64,000 bases of DNA from Actinomycetota bacterium (GCA_016700055.1 CP064997.1:2914001-2978000), one strand, 5' to 3'; shown: positions 39,027 to 47,485, numbered from the stretch's first letter. A program made the numbers and translations. Notes: generated from the sequence alone by a model not told the origin.

Positions 39027-40301
39027 TCAGCGCTCGGCGATCTCCACCGTCAGCTCGTAGGCACCGGCCACCTCCGGCCCGAGGCCGAGCGGGGCGGGGT
39101 CGAGGCCGAGCTCGTAGCGGATGGCCGCGGTCACCGCGTGGCGGATGATCGGGAACGAGACCTCGACCGGTACCGACGGAGGCACGCAGCCGTCCTCGCC
39201 GAGCGTGCGCAGCTGCGGCTGGGCGTCGAGCAGGGCGCGCAGCCCGTTGGCCTCGGCGACGCCGATGATCCCGCGGCCGTTGCCGAACGTGCAGAAGTCG
39301 TCGAAGCCGTTGTGCCCGACCCCTTCGATGATCCAGAGCCGGGTGGGCGAGGGTGCCGCCTCGAACGCGGGCCGGGTGCGTTCCTCGGCGGGCACGACCT
39401 CGTCGGTGGAGCCGGCGAGGAAGAACGACGGCTTGTCGGGCAGCGGCTCACCGGCGTCGACGGAGATGCCTGACGCCATCGAGACGTAGGCGTCGATGCG
39501 CTCGTCGGTGGCGGCGCGCATCACCGTGCCCCCGCCGGCGGAGTGGCCGAGCGCGACGACGTGGTTGGCGTCGACGTGGCCGTCGAAGCGGCCACCCGGC
39601 GTGGCGCCCTCGGCCACGATCAGCTCCAGTGCGCCGAGCAGCTCGTTGACGCTCTCCGACGGGTCACGGCTGCCGCTGCCGGAGAGCACGCTCGCGAGCG
39701 TCCTCGACGGGTGGTCCGGGGCGACGACGATCATCCCGTGGCTGGCGAGGTGCGAGGTGAGAAACGAGCTGTTCAGACGCATCCCGCTGAAGCCGTGGCT
39801 GAACAGCACCAGCGGGAACGCGCCGGGCTCCACCCACGCGTCGCGCCCGGCCGCGTAGACGAACGTCGCCGGCACGTCCGCAGTGAGGACCGCCCGGATC
39901 GCGTCGGGGACGAAGTCGCGGACGTCGTAGCCGTCGATGCCGGTCGTGCCCTGGATCGCCGGGTACCAGACCTCCACCTCTGGGCCCATGGGCAAGCTGA
40001 GTGTGGTGACGCCGACGGGGTGCGGACCGGGCTCCGCGTACGCGTAGGCGGCCATGAACACCTCGACGGGATCGAGGGTGGTCGACGGCGCCTCGGTGGC
40101 CGCGGGTGCGGTCGTGCCTGGCACGGTGGAGGGCGAGTTCGTCGTCGGCTGGGGCGCCGTGGTCGACACCTGGGGCGCAGTGTCGGCCGGGCCTGTGGTC
40201 GGCCCGCTCGGGTCGGTGTTGCCGGCGGCGGCGGAGCACGCGCTGAGCACCAACGTCGCCACGATCACCGCTGACGCCGACCGTCGCGTTGTCGCCCGCA
40301 C
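39027..40301 (-). CDS. Secreted lipoprotein alpha/beta-hydrolase (PAF-acetylhydrolase/chlorophyllase-like)
   Basis: A signal peptide with lipobox LSAC (Cys22) is followed by a Thr/Pro-rich linker to about residue 75. The catalytic domain has LVLFSHGFSGMR (oxyanion hole), nucleophile VALGHSAGGGTVM near residue 248, and an acid/His pair candidate in GSTDEVVP and GVGHNGF. The 424-residue protein is therefore a cell-surface esterase or lipase; the substrate is unknown. The start is GTG 40301. It is transcribed away from the tRNA-Cys gene. Confidence 0.8.
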   Translation of the reverse strand: MRATTRRSASAVIVATLVLSACSAAAGNTDPSGPTTGPADTAPQVSTTAPQPTTNSPSTVPGTTAPAATEAPSTTLDPVEVFMAAYAYAEPGPHPVGVTTLSLPMGPEVEVWYPAIQGTTGIDGYDVRDFVPDAIRAVLTADVPATFVYAAGRDAWVEPGAFPLVLFSHGFSGMRLNSSFLTSHLASHGMIVVAPDHPSRTLASVLSGSGSRDPSESVNELLGALELIVAEGATPGGRFDGHVDANHVVALGHSAGGGTVMRAATDERIDAYVSMASGISVDAGEPLPDKPSFFLAGSTDEVVPAEERTRPAFEAAPSPTRLWIIEGVGHNGFDDFCTFGNGRGIIGVAEANGLRALLDAQPQLRTLGEDGCVPPSVPVEVSFPIIRHAVTAAIRYELGLDPAPLGLGPEVAGAYELTVEIAER

Positions 40302-40374
40302 TGCGCCAGACTCGCAGACTCCGCGACGTGTGCGGAAGCCCGGCGGGGATCGGCGCTCAGCCGTTTCGGGCCGC

Positions 40375-40380
40375 TATGGT
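40375..40380 (+). promoter_or_regulatory. -10 hexamer for tRNA-Cys
   Basis: TATGGT lies 30 nt upstream of the tRNA 5' end, a plausible distance for a short leader that RNase P removes. Confidence 0.4.
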
Positions 40381-40410
40381 GGCGGTCCCGCCAGGCAGTG
40401 CCGGGCGGAT

Positions 40411-40482
40411 GGCGACGTGGCCGAGTGGCTTAGGCAAGGGCCTGCAAAGCCCTGTACAGGGGTTCGATTCCCCTCGTCGCCT
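40411..40482 (+). tRNA. tRNA-Cys (anticodon GCA)
   Basis: GGCGACG at the 5' end pairs with CGTCGCC before the discriminator T at 40482. The anticodon stem-loop holds GCA at 40444-40446, flanked by CT and AA, and the T-arm is GGGGTTCGATTCCCC. CCA is not encoded. Confidence 0.95.
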
Positions 40483-40517
40483 CTCTCCGCTCTCGAACAC
40501 TCCGTCGCGAACGCGTT

Positions 40518-40566
40518 GTTCTCGGTCGGATTTGTGACACATAGCGCGACTCATCCGACCGAGAAC
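40518..40566 (+). repeat. 49-bp palindromic-end repeat, copy 1
   Basis: GTTCTCGGTCGGAT and its exact complement ATCCGACCGAGAAC flank a 21-bp asymmetric core containing TGTGACACA. It lies between tRNA-Cys and the convergent end of the DUF4353 gene, 7 nt from that stop. The core carries C at the variable position (gactC), like copy 4. Confidence 0.9.
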
Positions 40567-40573
40567 GACGCCG

Positions 40574-42502
40574 TCACGGACGGCCCGGAGGGCGGCCGCC
40601 GCCGCCGAACATGCCGGTGCCGGCCTCACCAGGGGTCGTGGTGGCCACGAGCGTGCCTCCCGAATATTCGCCGCCCTCGATCAGGCCGTCGGTCGCCGTG
40701 CCGGTGCTGCTGCCGCCGACGTACACCTCGTACGTCGCGGCGGCATCGATCAGCTCGGACGAGACGACGATGGACGAGAACGGCTTGCTCGGCGAGAAGG
40801 TCACGATCGCCGTGCCGTCGGTCGACTGCACGTGCACGAGAGTGCCGGCCGCCTGGGTGGCGAACGTCGCCAGCACCGATTGCTGGGCGGACGACGTGCT
40901 CGGTGCCATCGCCATGCCCGAGCTGCCGGTGGCGACCAGCAGGCCGCCGCTGATGTCGAACGTGCCGTCGTAGTCCAACGCCCCGTTCATGTCCTCGGTG
41001 GGGCCGTCGACGATGACGGTCCCGCCGGACATCGTCACCGGGCCGTTGATGTCGAGGCCGTCGCCTCCGGCGATCACGACGACGGTGCCGCCTTCGACGG
41101 TCAAGCTGTAGTTGCCGCCGGCGAAGCCGTCGCCGCCACCGCCAGGCCCGGCCATGCCCGAGGCGTCGTTGCCTCCGGCCGCGTTGATGCCGTCGTCGCT
41201 GGCGACGATGTCGATCCGCCCGCCGGTGATCGTGAGCGCGGCGCTCTCGAGCCCCTCGTACGAATCGGTCACGTTCACGCTGCCGCCGCTAACGAGGAGC
41301 GTGGCGTCGGCGTGCACACCGTCGTCTCCGGTCGACGCCACCACCTGGCCGGCGGCGATCACGACCGAGTCGTTGGAGTGGACGGCGTCGTCGGCTGCGT
41401 CGACGACCAGCGCGGAGCCGTCGACCACGACGCTCGCCGCACCCTTCACGCCCTTGGCCGAAGCGTCGGCTGCAATGGCGGCGTCGCTGCCATCGCCGGC
41501 CACGATCTCGACGTTGCCGCCGACGAGCACCACGTCGGTGCTCGCGTCCAGCCCGTCGCCTCCGGCGGTCACGTTCAGCGTGCCGCCTGCCACCGAGATC
41601 CAGCCGCGGGTGGCATCCTCGTCGTTGTCGGCCTTCACCCCGTCGCCCCCGGCGACGACGGTCACCGTGCCGGCGTCCACCGCGACGAAGTCCTTGCCGC
41701 GAATGCCGTCGTCGACGGCGTCGACCGTGATCGTGCCGCCGAGCACGACGAGTCCGTCCTTGCTGGCGATGCCGTCGTTGTAGGCGCCCTCGACCGCGAG
41801 CGAGCCGTTGCCGCCGATGGTGAGGTCGGCCGCGCTGAAGAGCGTCGCGTTGGGCTCGTCGGTGGAGGTGTCGGCGAACGTGTACGACGCCTCGTCGCTC
41901 AGGCGGTTCTCGGTGCCGTCGGCGAGCACGACGACCACCTCGTCGGCCGCGAGCACGGCGATGGGCGCGGTGGTGGAGCTGTGGATGTCGACGCCGTCGA
42001 GCACCAGTCGCACGGTCCCTTCGCCGGCGGACTCGACGACCACCTGTCCGTCGGTCAGTGTGCCGCTCAGCACGTACGTGCCTGCAGCAGAGATCGTCAC
42101 CGTCGAGCCGTCCACGCTCACGCCTTCGCCGGAGGCGGTGGCGCTGTCGCCGCCGAGCACGATCTCCGCCGCGTCGTCGGCGTTCCAGTCGAGGTCGTCG
42201 GCCTGGTCGTGGCGCTCGCTGTTGGCGGCCAGGGTCTCGGCGCCGACACCGGTGGAGTCGGTTGCCTGCGCGGCCACCTCGGTGACGGTGCCGTCGGCGT
42301 CGCCGGAGGCCTCGTCCGTGGTGCCGCCGGTGTCGTTGGCCGTGTCGTCCGAGGTGTCGCCGGTGGTAGCTGCGTTCGTGTCGTCGGTGCCGGTTGTGGT
42401 CTCGACGGCGATGCTGTCGGTCGTGTCGGTGCTCGTCGAGCACGCGGCCAGTGCCGACAGGGCGAGGGTGCCGGCGAGGGCGAGGTTGCGGATGCTTCGC
42501 AT
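40574..42502 (-). CDS. Secreted carbohydrate-binding-type lipoprotein (DUF4353-like beta-helix)
   Basis: The protein of 642 residues has a lipoprotein signal with LAAC (Cys21), a long Thr/Asp-rich linker, and then many short imperfect repeats built on GG-V-V-A-GDG-N units that should form a right-handed beta-helix. Segments such as VVLGGTITVDAVDDGIRGKD, TAGGDGLDAS and NDSVVIAAGQVVAS are typical of DUF4353/carbohydrate-binding-domain proteins. These are often encoded next to VTC and DUF4956 genes, as here. It is presumably on the cell surface and binds a polymer; its ligand is not known. ATG 42502 has GGAAAG upstream. Confidence 0.78.
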   Translation of the reverse strand: MRSIRNLALAGTLALSALAACSTSTDTTDSIAVETTTGTDDTNAATTGDTSDDTANDTGGTTDEASGDADGTVTEVAAQATDSTGVGAETLAANSERHDQADDLDWNADDAAEIVLGGDSATASGEGVSVDGSTVTISAAGTYVLSGTLTDGQVVVESAGEGTVRLVLDGVDIHSSTTAPIAVLAADEVVVVLADGTENRLSDEASYTFADTSTDEPNATLFSAADLTIGGNGSLAVEGAYNDGIASKDGLVVLGGTITVDAVDDGIRGKDFVAVDAGTVTVVAGGDGVKADNDEDATRGWISVAGGTLNVTAGGDGLDASTDVVLVGGNVEIVAGDGSDAAIAADASAKGVKGAASVVVDGSALVVDAADDAVHSNDSVVIAAGQVVASTGDDGVHADATLLVSGGSVNVTDSYEGLESAALTITGGRIDIVASDDGINAAGGNDASGMAGPGGGGDGFAGGNYSLTVEGGTVVVIAGGDGLDINGPVTMSGGTVIVDGPTEDMNGALDYDGTFDISGGLLVATGSSGMAMAPSTSSAQQSVLATFATQAAGTLVHVQSTDGTAIVTFSPSKPFSSIVVSSELIDAAATYEVYVGGSSTGTATDGLIEGGEYSGGTLVATTTPGEAGTGMFGGGGRPPGRP

Positions 42503-42566
42503 GGGTGTCTTTCCTTCAGAGGTGGGGGAGGGGGTGAACGGGGAACTTGCGCGGACGGCGCGGCCG

Positions 42567-43325
42567 TCAGGCGAGGGCGGTCCAGGGGTGGAGCGACAGG
42601 GCGCGGTGCCACTTGTTGCGGGGTAGGTCGGGGTGCAGCGTCGCCATGCCCATCGCGAACTTGCTGACCTTCAGGGGTCGGATGTGCATCGCCCAGAGGG
42701 CACGATCCACGTCGCTCGGGCCGTGCGGGGTCTTCGTCTCCACGATGACGGTGTGCGCCGGCCCGGCTGTTCGCGCTCCGGTGCTGCACCTGAGGCCGAT
42801 GTCGATCGTGGCCCGCGAGCCGCCGGTGACGATCGTGCTGCGGTCGTAGCGGGTGGTGAGCACCGGCTCCAGCCCGGGCAGGCATGGCTGCACCAGCTCG
42901 AAGCCCGAGAGGAACGCCCGGGACCCGTCCGTGAGCGTGCCCGCTAGCGATGCAGGGTGCGGGTGGCGGTGCTTCACGGTGCGGCCGCGGGCGTCACGCA
43001 ACTTCACCTCGACGAAGCAGGCACCGGAATCGAGGTACCTGCGGGTACGCACCTTGAAGCGCCGCGGACGCCGGTGGGCCGCACCGAGGTACGAGTCGAG
43101 GGCCGGCGTGTCGAAGTACCGGGACTCGTAGCCGAACGACCGCCGCCCGTCGACGTCGAGGGCCCTGGAGGAGTCTCCCACCAGCGACAACAAGCCGGTG
43201 AACTGCTCGGGAGTGAGCAGGTACTTGCGGTCCGTGCGGGTCTGGAGCCGGGCGAACTCGTCGAGCTCGTCGAGCGTCACTGGGGCGAGCGCAGCAAGGG
43301 TTCGGTCCAACGTCGTCGCCCTCAT
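42567..43325 (-). CDS. VTC-domain polyphosphate polymerase family protein
   Basis: The 252-residue protein is a VTC domain: RTDRKYLLTPEQF and SFGYESRYFDTPALDSYLGAAHRRPRRFKVRTRRY, then CFVEVKLRDARGRTVKHRHP, with the basic tunnel residues and EVK of the tunnel-fold CYTH/VTC enzymes, and IVETKTPHG. Eukaryotic VTC4 makes polyphosphate from ATP. In bacteria such domains are paired with DUF4956 proteins. It overlaps the DUF4956 gene by ATGA at 43322-43325. Confidence 0.87.
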   Translation of the reverse strand: MRATTLDRTLAALAPVTLDELDEFARLQTRTDRKYLLTPEQFTGLLSLVGDSSRALDVDGRRSFGYESRYFDTPALDSYLGAAHRRPRRFKVRTRRYLDSGACFVEVKLRDARGRTVKHRHPHPASLAGTLTDGSRAFLSGFELVQPCLPGLEPVLTTRYDRSTIVTGGSRATIDIGLRCSTGARTAGPAHTVIVETKTPHGPSDVDRALWAMHIRPLKVSKFAMGMATLHPDLPRNKWHRALSLHPWTALA

Positions 43326-43930
43326 CGCAGCATCTCGAGCTCGCTCGGCCCGGTGGTACCGCCGCCGGCCGGCCCGCTGGTCGCCCTCACCGGTACCTCG
43401 TAGCGAACGTCGACGACGGTCGTGTCGTTCACCAGGTCGACCTTGCGGACGGTGAAGCGGTGCACGGTGGCGCCGAGCAGGTCTTCGAGGCGGGCCTGGA
43501 GCACAGGCTCGCTCACGTACGCGTGGTCGAGGGTCACGATCTGGTGGCGGTACCGGCCGAACAGCGCGGGGTGATCACCGACGAACATGACGACGACGAT
43601 GGCCGCCATCAGCGCCGGGCTGAGCCAGCCGGGCGACACCGCGAAGCCGCCGAGCAGGCCAAGGGCCAGCGCGCCGAAGAAGTAGGCGATCTCGTGCTGG
43701 TCCATCTCGGCCGAGCGGAGTCGGATGATCGACAGCACGCCGAACAGGCCGAGCCCCAGCCCGGCGCTGAGCTCGGCCGACGACAACGCCTGCGTCACGC
43801 CGAGGACCCCGACGTTGATTCCGAGGTACGCGACGACCATGTCGCGGCGCCGGTGGCGGGGGAAGTAGACGCCAAGTACCAGGAGGGAGACGGCGACGAG
43901 GTCTAGGGCGAAGAGCAGGGCCAGTGACAT
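43322..43930 (-). CDS. DUF4956 membrane protein
   Basis: The 202-residue protein has four hydrophobic segments in the first half (ALDLVAVSLLVLGVYF, VVAYLGINVGVLGVT, LGLGLFGVLSIIRLRS, and a paired FFGALALGLLGGFAV with PALMAAIVVVMFVG). A cytoplasmic C-terminal domain follows with ATVHRFTVRKVDLVNDTTVVDVRYEV. The SIIRLRS motif with charged residues after a Gly-rich helix is characteristic of the family. It is co-translated with the VTC gene and may provide the membrane channel or anchor for the polymer it makes. Confidence 0.85.
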   Translation of the reverse strand: MSLALLFALDLVAVSLLVLGVYFPRHRRRDMVVAYLGINVGVLGVTQALSSAELSAGLGLGLFGVLSIIRLRSAEMDQHEIAYFFGALALGLLGGFAVSPGWLSPALMAAIVVVMFVGDHPALFGRYRHQIVTLDHAYVSEPVLQARLEDLLGATVHRFTVRKVDLVNDTTVVDVRYEVPVRATSGPAGGGTTGPSELEMLR

Positions 43931-44061
43931 TGGGTGGCTCCGATGGTCGGGGGCGAACGTTGGCGTCCGCTGTCTGGTGAGTCACCCGCAGGTCTACGCA
44001 GCGAAGCTGAGCGTCGGCTGTGAGCCACCGCACAGGATCCCTGGACCGCGTGCTCACCTTC

Positions 44062-44110
44062 GTTCTCGGTCGGATTTGTGACACATAGCGCGACTGATCC
44101 GACCGAGAAC
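44062..44110 (+). repeat. 49-bp palindromic-end repeat, copy 2
   Basis: Identical to copy 1 except for G instead of C next to the right arm (gactG). It sits in the 212-nt divergent gap between the DUF4956 and VOC genes. Apart from this repeat and the TAACGT hexamer at 44131-44136 nothing clear was seen in that gap. Confidence 0.9.
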
Positions 44111-44130
44111 GCGCTGGCGGACGGCGGGTT

Positions 44131-44136
44131 TAACGT
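44131..44136 (+). promoter_or_regulatory. -10 hexamer of the VOC gene
   Basis: TAACGT ends 6 nt before the GTG at 44143; leaderless arrangement. Confidence 0.45.
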
Positions 44137-44142
44137 GCTGGG

Positions 44143-44484
44143 GTGGCTGAGGTGATGGTGCCGATCTTCAGAGTCGCCGACGCCCGGGCGGCTGCGCAGT
44201 GGTACGCCCGGATGGGGTTCCGTGTCGCCGGCGAGCACCGATTCGCGCCAGGCCTGCCGCTCTACCTCTTCTTGGAGCGAGGGGGCGTGTGGCTGCACCT
44301 CTCCGAGCACCTCGGAGACGCGACGCCCAACACGCTCGTGTACTTCTGGGTCGACGACGTCGACGCCATCGCCGCCGAGTTCGCCGCCGAGGTGCACGAG
44401 GAGCCTTGGGCTCGAGAGATCGAGCTGACCGATCCAGACGGCAACCGGCTGCGCGTCGGCACGCGTTCTCGGTCGGATTTGTGA
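44143..44484 (+). CDS. Bleomycin-resistance/glyoxalase (VOC) superfamily protein
   Basis: A single VOC half-barrel pair: MVPIFRVADARAAAQWYARMGFRV, FLERGGVWLHLSEH and VYFWVDDVDAIAAEF with EIELTDPDGNRLRVG at the end, as in bleomycin-binding and glyoxalase-like proteins. The C-terminal TRSRSDL and the TGA stop are encoded by the left part of repeat copy 3, so the original C-terminus has been replaced or extended. The start is GTG 44143. The substrate is unknown. Confidence 0.82.
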   Translation: MAEVMVPIFRVADARAAAQWYARMGFRVAGEHRFAPGLPLYLFLERGGVWLHLSEHLGDATPNTLVYFWVDDVDAIAAEFAAEVHEEPWAREIELTDPDGNRLRVGTRSRSDL

Positions 44485-44513
44485 CACATAGCGCGACTGA
44501 TCCGACCGAGAAC
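44465..44513 (+). repeat. 49-bp palindromic-end repeat, copy 3 (forms the end of the VOC gene)
   Basis: Same sequence as copy 2. The frame TCT CGG TCG GAT TTG TGA inside the left half gives SRSDL-stop to the VOC protein. Confidence 0.9.
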
Positions 44514-44539
44514 GAAGGGGGGTCGTAAGGTCGGCGGGC

Positions 44540-45430
44540 ATGCCAGGCATGTCGCAAATCACGAGCATCGGCGCGATCGACACCATGATCGGGTTTCCGC
44601 ACCGGGACATGAAGGCGCTCTACAAGTTCATCACCGACCAGGTGAAGGACCGTGAGTCCAAGGACGAGTTCGAGTTCCCCGCCGAGTACATGTTCAAAGA
44701 CGTCCCCGACAAGCAGCTGCGCACCGAGGAGGACCCCGTCGGCGTCACCCTGCGGGAGATGGACCGCTGGGGGATCGCGCGGGGGATGATCGGCGTCGGC
44801 GACGAGGCCGGGCTCGGCGAAGAAGCGCTGCGCCGGCATCCCGACCGCTTCATCCCGTCGGCAAGCGTCGACCCGAACCGGGGGATGGAGGGGATCCGCG
44901 AGATCGTGCGCCTCCACGAGACCTACGGCATCCGCGCTGTCGGGGTGTTCCCGTCGGGCACGTTCCCGCAGGTCGCGATCAACGACAAGCTGATGTACCC
45001 GATCTACGCGAAGTGCTGTGAGCTCGACATCGCCTTGTTCTGCTGCGCGGGCGTGCCTGGCCCGCGCCTGCGGATGGCACCCCAGCGGGTGGAGCTGATC
45101 GACGAGGTGATGTACGACTTCCCCGACCTGCGCTTCGTCACCCGCCACGGCTGCGAACCGTGGACGGAGCTCGCCGTGAAGCTGATGCTGAAGTGGCCGA
45201 ACCTCTACTACTCGACGTCGGCATTCGCCCCCAAGCACTACCCGAAGGCGATCATCGACTACGCCAACACGCGCGGTGCCGGCAAGATCATCTACGCCGG
45301 CTACTTCCCGATGGGGCTCTCGCTGGAGCGGATCATGACCGAGATGGAGCAGGTGCCGTTCAAGGCCGAGGTGTGGCCGCAGTTCCTGCGCGACAACGCC
45401 GCCAAGGTGCTGAAGCTCGACGGCGCCTGA
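44540..45430 (+). CDS. Amidohydrolase-2 family protein (ACMSD-like metal-dependent hydrolase)
   Basis: The 296-residue TIM-barrel protein begins SIGAIDTMIGFP, where many relatives have a DxH metal site (here the His is absent), and continues with FIPSASVDPNRGMEGIREIVRLHETYGI, PIYAKCCELDIALFCCAGVPGPR and VTRHGCEPW. It ends AAKVLKLDGA. The group includes decarboxylases and hydrolases of aromatic or CoA-linked acids. Loss of the first His of DxH suggests altered chemistry. TAAGGT 8 nt before the ATG suggests a leaderless start. Confidence 0.75.
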   Translation: MPGMSQITSIGAIDTMIGFPHRDMKALYKFITDQVKDRESKDEFEFPAEYMFKDVPDKQLRTEEDPVGVTLREMDRWGIARGMIGVGDEAGLGEEALRRHPDRFIPSASVDPNRGMEGIREIVRLHETYGIRAVGVFPSGTFPQVAINDKLMYPIYAKCCELDIALFCCAGVPGPRLRMAPQRVELIDEVMYDFPDLRFVTRHGCEPWTELAVKLMLKWPNLYYSTSAFAPKHYPKAIIDYANTRGAGKIIYAGYFPMGLSLERIMTEMEQVPFKAEVWPQFLRDNAAKVLKLDGA

Positions 45431-45478
45431 CCGCACCCGGCCTGAACCCGCTGGACCATGTCGCCCTAGGGTGAGCAC

Positions 45479-45817
45479 ATGAGCGATTCGACCCAGCCCG
45501 TGACGCGCCTCGACGACGTCGAGTCACTCGTGGCGGTACAGCCCGACAGCACCCTTTCGCGGGTCGTGCTGCAGGCCCCCGGTGCCCGCGTGGTGCTGTT
45601 CGCGTTCGACGCCGGCCAGGAGCTCACCGAGCACACCGCGAGTGTGCCCGTGCTGTTGCAGGTGCTCTCCGGCGAGCTCGAGGTGAGCGCCGGTGGGGAG
45701 ACGTTCGACCTTCGCCCGGGCGGCCTCGCGCATCTCGAGGGCAAGCTGGCCCACTCCGTAGTCGCCCGCGAGCCGACGGTGCTCCAGCTCACGATGCTGC
45801 AGCCGCAGGCCGGCTGA
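45479..45817 (+). CDS. Cupin-domain protein
   Basis: The 112-residue protein is a single beta-barrel cupin: VVLFAFDAGQELTEHTASVPVLLQVLSGELEVSAGGE and RPGGLAHLEGKLAHSVVAREP. It retains some of the metal-binding His/Glu residues. TAGGGT 6 nt before the ATG suggests a leaderless message. Function is unknown. Confidence 0.8.
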   Translation: MSDSTQPVTRLDDVESLVAVQPDSTLSRVVLQAPGARVVLFAFDAGQELTEHTASVPVLLQVLSGELEVSAGGETFDLRPGGLAHLEGKLAHSVVAREPTVLQLTMLQPQAG

Positions 45818-45907
45818 GCTCCGCTCGCCGTCACCCGAGGGCGTCGCGTTACGGTGCGAGCCGGCGCGGGCGGATCAGCCCGGCCAGGTCCGCCAAGGGG
45901 GCACGAA

Positions 45908-46195
45908 GTGATCAAGGTCAGCGTTCTGTATCCGGCCGGCGACGGCATCACGTTCGACATGGACTACTACAAGACCAAGCACATGGAGATCGTCCAGCGG
46001 GTGATGCCCGGGCTGCGCAAGGTCGAGATCGACAGCCGTGTCGACGGCCCCTACATCGCCGTCGGGAACCTCTACTTCGACTCGCTCGAAGCTCTCGGCG
46101 CGGCGATGGGCGGTGCCGGCGAGGCGATGGCCGACGTCGTCAACGTCACGAACGCGCAGGCGGTGCTGCAGACGTCCGAGGTCGTCACCGGCTAG
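45908..46195 (+). CDS. EthD-family protein
   Basis: The 95-residue protein starts IKVSVLYPAGDGITFDMDYYKTKHMEIV, the classic EthD ferredoxin-like dimer with the YY..KH segment, and ends EAMADVVNVTNAQAVLQTSEVV. EthD proteins bind or process quinones and small aromatics in oxidation clusters. GTG 45908 follows AGGGGGCACGAA. The last codons are the first unit of a 15-bp tandem repeat. Confidence 0.85.
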   Translation: MIKVSVLYPAGDGITFDMDYYKTKHMEIVQRVMPGLRKVEIDSRVDGPYIAVGNLYFDSLEALGAAMGGAGEAMADVVNVTNAQAVLQTSEVVTG

Positions 46196-46241
46196 GTCGT
46201 CACGGGCTGGGTCGTTTTCGGGCTGGGTCGCCGCGGGCTGG
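46181..46241 (+). repeat. Four imperfect 15-16-bp tandem repeats at the EthD stop
   Basis: Units at 46181, 46196, 46211 and 46227 share GTCG-N5-6-GGCTGG. The first unit encodes the VVTG-stop of the EthD protein. They fill most of the gap to the convergent acyl-CoA dehydrogenase stop. Confidence 0.7.
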
Positions 46242-46252
46242 CCCGCTCTTGC

Positions 46253-47485
46253 TCAGCCCTGCGTGCCCACCAGCAGGTCGCGGAAGGGCACGTCGCGATC
46301 GACCGCTGGTTCGCGGGGCAGGCCGAGCACGCGGTCACCGATGATGTTCTTCTGGATCTCGTCGGTGCCGCCGGCGATGCTCGACTGGAAGCTGTTCAGC
46401 ATGATCCTTGCCCAGTTCTCGGCGCGGTCCCCGGGCATCCACGCGTCGGAGTCGTGGCCGAGGACATGGCTGATCAGGGGACGGCAGATGCGGGCGATCT
46501 TCGCGCCGTGCAGCTTGCCGAGCGATCCGCCCGGGCCCGGCGCCTTGCCGGCCTTCAGCTCGGCGCGGGTGCGCATCGACACGAGCGACTTCGTGAGCTC
46601 CTCGCTGTAGAGCGCCATCAAGCGCTGGCGCAGCACGGGGTCGGTGATCGTGCCCCGCCGAGTGGCCTCCGCGATCAGCATGTCCGCGTTCGGGTGGCTC
46701 ACCCCGCTCGTCGCGCCGGTGCCGATCGCGACGCGCTCGTACATCAGCATCGCCGTGGCCTGGTTCCAGCCGTTGTTCAGCTCGCCGAGCAGCCAGTCGG
46801 CGGGGATGCGGGCATCGGTGAGGAAGACCTCGTTGAAGTGGCTGCCACCGTCGATCTGGTGGATGGGCCGGATCTCGACGCCCGGGCCGCGCATGTCGAG
46901 GATGAACATCGAGATGCCGGCGTGCTTCGGCGCGTCGGGATTGGTGCGGGCGATGATCACGCCGAACTCGCAGTGATGGGCCAACGTGGTCCACACCTTC
47001 TGACCGTTCAGCACCCACTCGTCGCCGTCGCGCACGGCCTTCGTCTGGAGGCTCGCCACGTCGCTGCCCGCACCCGGCTCGGAGAACATCTGGCACCACA
47101 GCTCCTCACCGGAGATGTTCTTCGGGAGGAACCGTGCCTTTTGCTCGTGGGTGCCGAAGTCGTTGAGCACGGGTAGGCACATGCCGTGGCTGATCGTCAG
47201 CTCGAACGTCATGTTCGGGTAGTGGGCGTACTCCTCGCGCCAGATGCGCTCGTGGGCTCGGGTCAGCCCGGCGCCGCCGAACTCGGCCGGGTACGCCAAC
47301 CCGGCGAGGCCGGCCTCGGCCAGCGCCTTCTGGAACCGGCGGCCAGCGGTCAGTGATCTGTCGCCACGCGACTCGGGCCCGCCAGAGCTGATGCCTGTGG
47401 CGTGGGCGTCGAGGAACTCCCGACACCGGGTCCGGAAGGCCTCTGCCTCGACGGCGCTCAGCTCGTCCTCGGTGCTCGTGCTCAT
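46253..47485 (-). CDS. Acyl-CoA dehydrogenase
   Basis: The protein of 410 residues shows ACAD features: AYPAEFGGAGLTRAHERIW, QMFSEPGAGSDVASLQTKAV, GQKVWTTLAHHCEFGVIIARTN and the C-terminal SSIAGGTDEIQKNIIGDRVLGLPRE. The AGGTDEIQ form lacks Glu at the usual medium-chain base position, as in the steroid/short-chain FadE-like group where the base is elsewhere. ATG 47485 is chosen from its neighbourhood to conserved sequence; the frame extends further without homology. It is convergent with the EthD gene. Confidence 0.87.
   Translation of the reverse strand: MSTSTEDELSAVEAEAFRTRCREFLDAHATGISSGGPESRGDRSLTAGRRFQKALAEAGLAGLAYPAEFGGAGLTRAHERIWREEYAHYPNMTFELTISHGMCLPVLNDFGTHEQKARFLPKNISGEELWCQMFSEPGAGSDVASLQTKAVRDGDEWVLNGQKVWTTLAHHCEFGVIIARTNPDAPKHAGISMFILDMRGPGVEIRPIHQIDGGSHFNEVFLTDARIPADWLLGELNNGWNQATAMLMYERVAIGTGATSGVSHPNADMLIAEATRRGTITDPVLRQRLMALYSEELTKSLVSMRTRAELKAGKAPGPGGSLGKLHGAKIARICRPLISHVLGHDSDAWMPGDRAENWARIMLNSFQSSIAGGTDEIQKNIIGDRVLGLPREPAVDRDVPFRDLLVGTQG

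Noticed and set aside
40832..42667. 611-residue plus-strand open frame opposite the beta-helix protein
   Set aside because: It mirrors the repeat-rich DUF4353-like gene and contains only antisense Val/His/Arg-rich repeats.
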